Shown here one piece after another: positions 5,701-8,851 of a stretch of DNA of 8,851 bases. The number at the start of each line of letters is the position of its first letter. Within the stretch, counting starts at the first letter, position 1. A program made the position numbers and the translations under genes. The notes below the pieces were generated by a model. The model had not been told where the DNA came from and made no database searches. It saw nothing but the letters and a program-made list of their open reading frames with translations. This DNA comes from a bacterium (GTDB lineage: Bacteria; Patescibacteria; Microgenomatia; Levybacterales; GWA1-39-11). The stretch lies in assembly GCA_021825285.1 (NCBI GenBank), contig JAKAHW010000036.1:1-8851 (forward strand), read 5' to 3'.

Positions 5701-5772
5701 CTCCCCCGCGAGGATTCGAACCTCGAACCTTGAAGTTAACAGCTTCCTGCTCTACCATTGAGCTACAGGGGA
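5701..5772 (-). tRNA. tRNA-Asn (anticodon GTT)
   Basis: The 72-nt cloverleaf on the minus strand is complete. The acceptor stem is TCCCCTG / CGGGGGA, then U8-A9. The D-stem is GCTC / GAGC around AATGGTA. The anticodon stem GGAAG / CTTCA (outermost pair mismatched) carries the loop CTGTTAA with anticodon GTT. The variable loop is AGGTT, the T-stem CGAGG / CCTCG around TTCGAAT, and the discriminator G. CCA is not encoded and must be added by a nucleotidyltransferase. The nuclease gene upstream ends inside it: the tRNA bases U8-A9-G10 are that gene's TAG stop. Its 5' half and its 3' end are each present again as flanking copies, while this copy is intact. It should be cut out of a longer transcript that starts near 6079. 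Confidence 0.93.
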
Positions 5773-6020
5773 ATATATTTTTTAACAAATTCTCTTCCTC
5801 GAAAACTTTTTAATTGCTTTTCTCTTTTTAATGCTTCCTGACGAGTTATTAAGCTTTCTTTGTAAATGATTTCCCATTTACCGTCGAATCTCGCCGTATA
5901 GCTATTTTTAAAAAGTTTTTTTTCGTGTAATCTAATTCTCTCCTCTAAATTTTCTGTTTGTCCAATGTAAATTCTGTTATGTTTACGATTATATATAGCA
6001 TAAACATAAAACATATGCAT
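5763..6020 (-). CDS. Single-domain GIY-YIG endonuclease embedded in a tRNA locus
   Basis: The 85-residue protein is a minimal GIY-YIG nuclease. The first strand is FYVYAIYN (4-11) and the second RIYIGQTENL (16-25, the YIG part). Catalytic-type Arg28 follows in LEERIRLHE, and the Glu-bearing helix is TRQEALKREKQLKSF (59-73), with Glu67 the likely metal ligand. Such proteins cut DNA and resemble UvrC N-domains and homing endonucleases. The context is remarkable. The AGGA ribosome-binding site comes from a tRNA-Asn 5'-half copy just upstream. The last codons, Ile-Pro-Leu-stop, are the 5' end of the intact tRNA. Starts at 6020 (AGGA 3 nt away) and 6014 (9 nt away) are both possible, and 6014 has the better spacing. 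The gene and tRNA must share a transcript. It looks like a mobile gene that inserted at the tRNA while keeping a complete copy. Confidence 0.88.
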   Translation of the reverse strand: MHMFYVYAIYNRKHNRIYIGQTENLEERIRLHEKKLFKNSYTARFDGKWEIIYKESLITRQEALKREKQLKSFRGREFVKKYIPL

Positions 6021-6022
6021 TT

Positions 6023-6066
6023 TTCCTGCTCTACCTCCGCCAGCTGGCGGAGAGCTACAGGGGAAT
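6023..6066 (-). repeat. Duplicate of the tRNA-Asn 5' half, interrupted by a palindrome
   Basis: On the minus strand ATTCCCCTGTAGCTC (15 bp) and GGTAGAGCAGGAA (13 bp) are exact copies of bases in and just before the intact tRNA (5744-5774). Between them, the three D-loop bases AAT are replaced by a 16-bp palindromic insert. The copy stops in the anticodon stem, right where the nuclease leader begins. It cannot make a tRNA but now forms the 5' leader and ribosome-binding site of the nuclease mRNA. Confidence 0.85.
6035..6052. repeat. 18-bp perfect palindrome in the tRNA fragment (REP-like)
   Basis: CTCCGCCAGCTGGCGGAG is a perfect GC-rich palindrome set in AT-rich DNA. It replaces the D-loop bases of the duplicated tRNA 5' half. 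It would form a stable hairpin within the GCTC / GAGC D-stem of the transcript, just before the nuclease ribosome-binding site. It resembles short dispersed palindromic elements. No second copy is seen in the window. Confidence 0.75.
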
Positions 6067-6085
6067 GTTTTTCAAACCGAATGTA

Positions 6086-6114
6086 ATTTTATCATTTGGG
6101 AAAAAAGAAATCCA
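6086..6114 (-). promoter_or_regulatory. Promoter of the nuclease/tRNA-Asn transcript
   Basis: On the minus strand TGGATT (6109-6114, 3 of 6) and, 17 bp on, TGA-TAAAAT (-10 at 6086-6091, extended by TGA) point to a start near 6079, about 15 bp before the tRNA 5'-half copy. This was probably the original tRNA-Asn promoter. No comparable promoter is seen between the nuclease and the intact tRNA. Confidence 0.5.
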
Positions 6115-6149
6115 GCCTAATCGGCGTAAGCATTTGGTAAGCGTTAGGC
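6101..6149 (-). terminator. Possible intrinsic terminator of the CofD/YvcK-like gene
   Basis: On the minus strand GCCTAA and TTAGGC (6144-6149 and 6115-6120) can pair, extended by CG/CG with a bulge. A run TTTCTTTTTT (6101-6110) follows. The stem includes the gene's TAA. The loop is long (about 18 nt), so strength is uncertain. Confidence 0.4.
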
Positions 6150-7154
6150 AGAAAGCAAGGTTCCCAAAGCATCCGAAAGTTTTTGAGGATCGTGTCTTAC
6201 AATTTTCCTTCCGCTTTCAACGGTAACAAGCTTTGTAGCTCTATGAGTAACAATTTTAACTCCCTGATCGCTTGCTTCGTTTAATTTAGTTTGTTCCCAC
6301 CCAAGGAAAAACGACCCGTCTCTTCGGTAGGAGTCTGCTACTTCTGGATTTTCCCGTTCAAAAAATTCTCTCGTTTCTTCAGGAACAATAAGAGCATTAG
6401 GTTTCCTGCCGATATATTTTGTTGCAACTTGGACGTAGTCAATAGGTGTAAAATTATGAGTTTCGTTTCTGGTGCTGAGAAGATTTGTCGTTAGGATTAT
6501 TTGGGCCTGAGATTCAGCTACGGCTTTTCTCATTCCTTCAGGCAAAAAGTTTGGAAAGACCGAGCCATGGAGACTTCCAAAAGCAAGGTAAATAATTTCT
6601 GCCTTTTTTATTGCTTCAGCAGCAGGCGTAAAGGCGCTTACAGAAGGATCCAGGACCATGTGAACCACCATATCATCCTGCATTCTTAAATTGTCCAGCT
6701 CGTTTTCTCCTAAATAAACGCCACCGCTTTGTGTAACAAAAGAAATATTAGAAGATTCGGTGGATGATGGATAAACGTGTCCCCTAAGGTTTAGTCCCAG
6801 GTCTCTTAGCTGGTTTTCGGTTGCCGAGAATCCTGATTCCGGATCAAAAAAGTGATTAATTATAGCTTGTCCTAAAACTTTTCCGTTTTGCCTGCTGTTA
6901 AAAATTTTAAATAAAGTTTGATATTCTTTTGAATCTCTTTCATTTGGGTGAACAAGAGAAAAAAGAGTTCTCATACCATCACTGTATGCAATTTCTTTTC
7001 CGAAAGAATCAAGTCTTCTTCTTCCTGTTGCTCCTCCGTTATCAAAAGGAGCTACAACAGACTCTATCCAGGGTACTCCAGCATAATGCAGAGCGTCGTT
7101 TGTTATTGGGGTACCTGTACCTCCACCCACAGAAACTATTCTTTCTTTCGACAT
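6144..7154 (-). CDS. CofD/YvcK family protein (gluconeogenesis-factor-like)
   Basis: The 336-residue protein shows the CofD/YvcK fold. An N-terminal phosphate-binding loop, RIVSVGGGTGTPITND (5-20), is followed by VVAPFDNGGATGRRRLDSFG (33-52), the counterpart of the DDGGSSG segment of YvcK. HMVLDP (165-170) and IYLAFGSLHGSVFPNFLPEG (189-208) match the central sheet and the substrate-side loop. In Firmicutes and Actinobacteria YvcK-type proteins bind UDP-sugars and regulate central carbon flux and cell-wall formation, while archaeal CofD makes coenzyme F420. The missing second Asp (PFDNGG rather than VADDGG) and absence of F420 genes argue for the YvcK-like group, but the exact role is uncertain. 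It has its own promoter and a ~15-nt leader without a Shine-Dalgarno, downstream of rpoD. Confidence 0.82.
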   Translation of the reverse strand: MSKERIVSVGGGTGTPITNDALHYAGVPWIESVVAPFDNGGATGRRRLDSFGKEIAYSDGMRTLFSLVHPNERDSKEYQTLFKIFNSRQNGKVLGQAIINHFFDPESGFSATENQLRDLGLNLRGHVYPSSTESSNISFVTQSGGVYLGENELDNLRMQDDMVVHMVLDPSVSAFTPAAEAIKKAEIIYLAFGSLHGSVFPNFLPEGMRKAVAESQAQIILTTNLLSTRNETHNFTPIDYVQVATKYIGRKPNALIVPEETREFFERENPEVADSYRRDGSFFLGWEQTKLNEASDQGVKIVTHRATKLVTVESGRKIVRHDPQKLSDALGTLLSA

Positions 7155-7176
7155 ATATTTTTAGGATTAGGAAAAA

Positions 7177-7204
7177 ATTATAGCACTTTGGAAAGCTTAA
7201 GCAA
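7177..7204 (-). promoter_or_regulatory. Promoter of the CofD/YvcK-like gene
   Basis: On the minus strand TGC-TATAAT (-10 at 7177-7182) is a perfect extended -10, with TTGCTT (7199-7204) 16 bp upstream. It lies in the short gap after rpoD, so this gene can be expressed separately from the dnaG-rpoD unit. Confidence 0.65.
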
Positions 7205-7213
7205 CAATAATTT

Positions 7214-8308
7214 TTATTCCAAGTAGTCGCGGAGTTTATTCCCGCGGCTTGGGTGGCGAAGTTTTCTTAATGCCTTGGCTTCGATTTGTCTGATACGTTC
7301 ACGTGTGACTGCAAACATGCGTCCTACCTCTTCAAGTGTCTTTGGTTTTCCGTCACGGAGTCCAAATCTTTCCTCAAGGACTCTTCTTTCTCGGTCGGAA
7401 AGCGTACCCAGGACTTGGCCAAGCTGTTCTTTAAGAAGGCCGCGTGAAGCCGTATCAAAAAGCGTTGGTGCGGTTATATCATAGATAAAATCTCCTAAAT
7501 AGGAATCCTCTTCGTCTCCTACCGGAGTATCAAGTGATGCCGGTTGTTGTGAGATTTTGATAATTTCGCGGGCTTTTTCAGGTTCAATTTCCAAAACTTC
7601 GGAAATTTCCTCTGGAGTTGGTTGACGTCCCAGCTCTTGCATGAGCTTTCGTTGGACTCTCATAAACCGGTTTATATTTTCAACCATATGAACAGGAATC
7701 CTGATAGTTCTTGCTTGGTCTGCGATTGCGCGTGTTATAGCCTGTCTTATCCACCAAGTTGCATAAGTTGAGAATTTAAACCCTTTTTTCCAATCGTATT
7801 TTTCAACGGCACGGATAAGTCCTTGGTTCCCTTCCTGAATTAAGTCAAGAAGCGTCATTCCGCGTCCAACATATTTTTTGGCAATAGAAACAACAAGGCG
7901 AAGATTGGATTCAACAAGTTTTTTTCTTCCTTCCTCATCACCTTTTTCAATTCTTTTTGCGAGTTTGACTTCCTCTTCAAAGGTAAGAAGGGGAATTCTT
8001 CCAATTTCTTTAAGATACATTCGGACCGGGTCAGTTACTGCTCCGCCCTGAATAATATTTAATGCTTCGAGTTCCTTTTCAAGATCCTCAATTGATCTTT
8101 GAGATTCTTTTTCTTCTTCAACAGTTTCGAAAATATCAATATTTTTCTTGAGGAGCTGGTCGTAGAGATAATCTAGTTCCATAATGTGATCCTCAGGTTT
8201 TTGGAACACGTTTAAAATCTCTTCTTGAGAGATATAGCCTCTTTTTTTAGCCATGGCAAGAAGCTCTTCGAGACGGTGGTTTTTTTCCACTAAATTGGAT
8301 CCCTTCAT
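7214..8308 (-). CDS. rpoD: Primary sigma factor RpoD (sigma-70 family)
   Basis: The 364-residue protein is a full primary sigma factor that directs RNA polymerase to housekeeping promoters. A short region 1.1-like helical segment (10-60) and an acidic linker precede region 1.2 ([17 protein letters not shown], 93-109). Region 2 covers about 127-205 and includes [20 protein letters not shown] and the -10-reading [19 protein letters not shown] (182-200). Region 3 covers about 205-285 with [20 protein letters not shown]. Region 4 ends with the -35-reading helix [20 protein letters not shown] (334-353). It is near the minimal length for the group, without the large non-conserved insert of proteobacteria. 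It follows dnaG by 31 bp but has its own promoter. The TTGATT/TATAAT-type promoters in this window fit what it would recognise. Confidence 0.97.
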   Translation of the reverse strand: MKGSNLVEKNHRLEELLAMAKKRGYISQEEILNVFQKPEDHIMELDYLYDQLLKKNIDIFETVEEEKESQRSIEDLEKELEALNIIQGGAVTDPVRMYLKEIGRIPLLTFEEEVKLAKRIEKGDEEGRKKLVESNLRLVVSIAKKYVGRGMTLLDLIQEGNQGLIRAVEKYDWKKGFKFSTYATWWIRQAITRAIADQARTIRIPVHMVENINRFMRVQRKLMQELGRQPTPEEISEVLEIEPEKAREIIKISQQPASLDTPVGDEEDSYLGDFIYDITAPTLFDTASRGLLKEQLGQVLGTLSDRERRVLEERFGLRDGKPKTLEEVGRMFAVTRERIRQIEAKALRKLRHPSRGNKLRDYLE

Positions 8309-8318
8309 AGGTCTTTGT

Positions 8319-8347
8319 ATTTTACTCTAATTTTCAAGGCTAATCAA
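8319..8347 (-). promoter_or_regulatory. rpoD promoter overlapping the dnaG stop codon
   Basis: On the minus strand TTGATT (8342-8347) and TAAAAT (8319-8324) are spaced by exactly 17 bp. The -35 box overlaps the last codons of dnaG and its TAG. The -10 ends 10 nt before the ATG at 8308, so the leader would be about 3-4 nt, with no Shine-Dalgarno. The -35 matches the ATP-grasp promoter. Confidence 0.6.
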
Positions 8348-8851
8348 GCAATCGAAGTCCATGAGACAGGTTTGCGAATCTTTCGCGGAGGATTTCGGTC
8401 TCTTTTTCCTTGCCCTCTTTCTCCAATTCTCTTATTTTTTCTTCCAATTCCTTTAACTCTTTTTTAACCGAAAGAAGTTTGGCCATTTTTGCCGTTTTTT
8501 CAACTTCGTGAATAAACATTTCCTCACTTGGGAATTCGGAAAGCGGTGAAAGGAAGCAAAAATCAAAAAATTCAACCAGTTCTGATGGAAGGGTTTTTGC
8601 AAAATTATCAATTGGCAGAGTTGACTCTTTTAATAATTTAAATATCTTGCCGGCCACAGGAAGGCTAAATTCTGTCTCTCCCATTATTTTGTCAGTTGTT
8701 TCAAGCGCCAAGGGAACATTTTTTGACTGCAATATTAAAGACAGTAAATAAGTTTCAACCAATTCCTCTCTACTCTTTTCTTGTTTTTGAAGCGTTTTGG
8801 GTTGTGGCTTTGAAAGGTTTTTAGTTTTTTCCGCCTGTTTTAAGACCGATT
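8340..8851 (-). CDS. dnaG: DNA primase DnaG, C-terminal part (cut by window edge)
   Basis: The frame is open to the right edge, giving 170 C-terminal residues. The first ~30 are a Lys/Gln/Pro-rich linker (KTKNLSKPQPKTLQKQEKSR). The helical helicase-binding domain follows, starting EELVETYLLSLILQSKNVPL and ending in a long charged coiled helix, KKELKELEEKIRELEKEGKE, before FANLSHGLRLLD. DnaG makes the RNA primers for replication; this domain docks on DnaB. The zinc-binding and catalytic TOPRIM parts are outside the window, so the call rests on the C-domain pattern and on the adjacency to rpoD, a widely conserved pair in bacteria. An apparent start at 8762 (TTG) is internal, not the real start. 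Confidence 0.82.
   Translation of the reverse strand, partial: SVLKQAEKTKNLSKPQPKTLQKQEKSREELVETYLLSLILQSKNVPLALETTDKIMGETEFSLPVAGKIFKLLKESTLPIDNFAKTLPSELVEFFDFCFLSPLSEFPSEEMFIHEVEKTAKMAKLLSVKKELKELEEKIRELEKEGKEKETEILRERFANLSHGLRLLD

Noticed and set aside
5584..5717. CRISPR-like repeat pair
   Set aside because: There are only two copies, and the repeat is plainly the tRNA-Asn 3' end.
5763..6066. Group I intron in tRNA-Asn
   Set aside because: The downstream tRNA is complete, and there is too little non-coding sequence around the nuclease for an intron core. A flanking duplication fits better than splicing.
6929..7226. Two plus-strand ORFs opposite the CofD/YvcK gene start
   Set aside because: They are antisense to the well-supported N-terminus and the promoter, with antisense-like composition.

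Overview
This AT-rich window looks like chromosome of a small-genome bacterium, most likely a Candidate Phyla Radiation / Patescibacteria (Microgenomates-like) lineage. That placement is inferred from four things: many very short genes, a primase/sigma-factor pair, a stand-alone GIY-YIG nuclease, and promoters placed almost on top of start codons with few Shine-Dalgarno sites. No marker in the window proves it. Apart from one truncated glycosyltransferase at the left edge, every gene reads on the minus strand.

Layout from left to right. 2-520 (+) is the 3' end of a family-2 glycosyltransferase. 510-697 (-) is a frameshifted small gene remnant, and 754-867 (-) is an unlisted 37-residue very basic protein with its own promoter. 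922-2076 is an ATP-grasp ligase. 2249-2581 is a small two-CxxC zinc-ribbon protein. 2772-3101 is a YdeI/OmdA-family protein. 3134-3568 is a membrane-anchored small protein. 3595-3963 is a four-helix membrane protein, placed 1 nt after 3965-4450, a pyridoxamine-phosphate-oxidase-like flavin protein that seems to start at ACG. 4508-4957 is a ParB/sulfiredoxin-like protein and 5034-5567 a HEPN-like protein.

5584-6114 is a rearranged tRNA-Asn locus and the most unusual part. An intact tRNA-Asn(GTT) lies at 5701-5772. Upstream of it is a GIY-YIG nuclease gene (5763-6020) whose stop codon lies inside the tRNA. Upstream of the nuclease is a second copy of the tRNA 5' half (6023-6066), interrupted in its D-loop by an 18-bp perfect palindrome. 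Downstream of the tRNA, after 98 bp, the last 18 bp of the tRNA 3' end are repeated (5584-5601). The nuclease therefore appears to use the tRNA promoter, a ribosome-binding site taken from tRNA sequence, and a stop codon taken from the tRNA.

6144-7154 is a CofD/YvcK-family protein. 7214-8308 is the primary sigma factor RpoD and 8340-8851 the C-terminal part of primase DnaG, the conserved macromolecular-synthesis pair. RpoD should read the promoters seen here. Several have an extended TGn -10 box, and in four cases the -10 box ends exactly 6 nt before the start codon, which predicts leaderless mRNAs.
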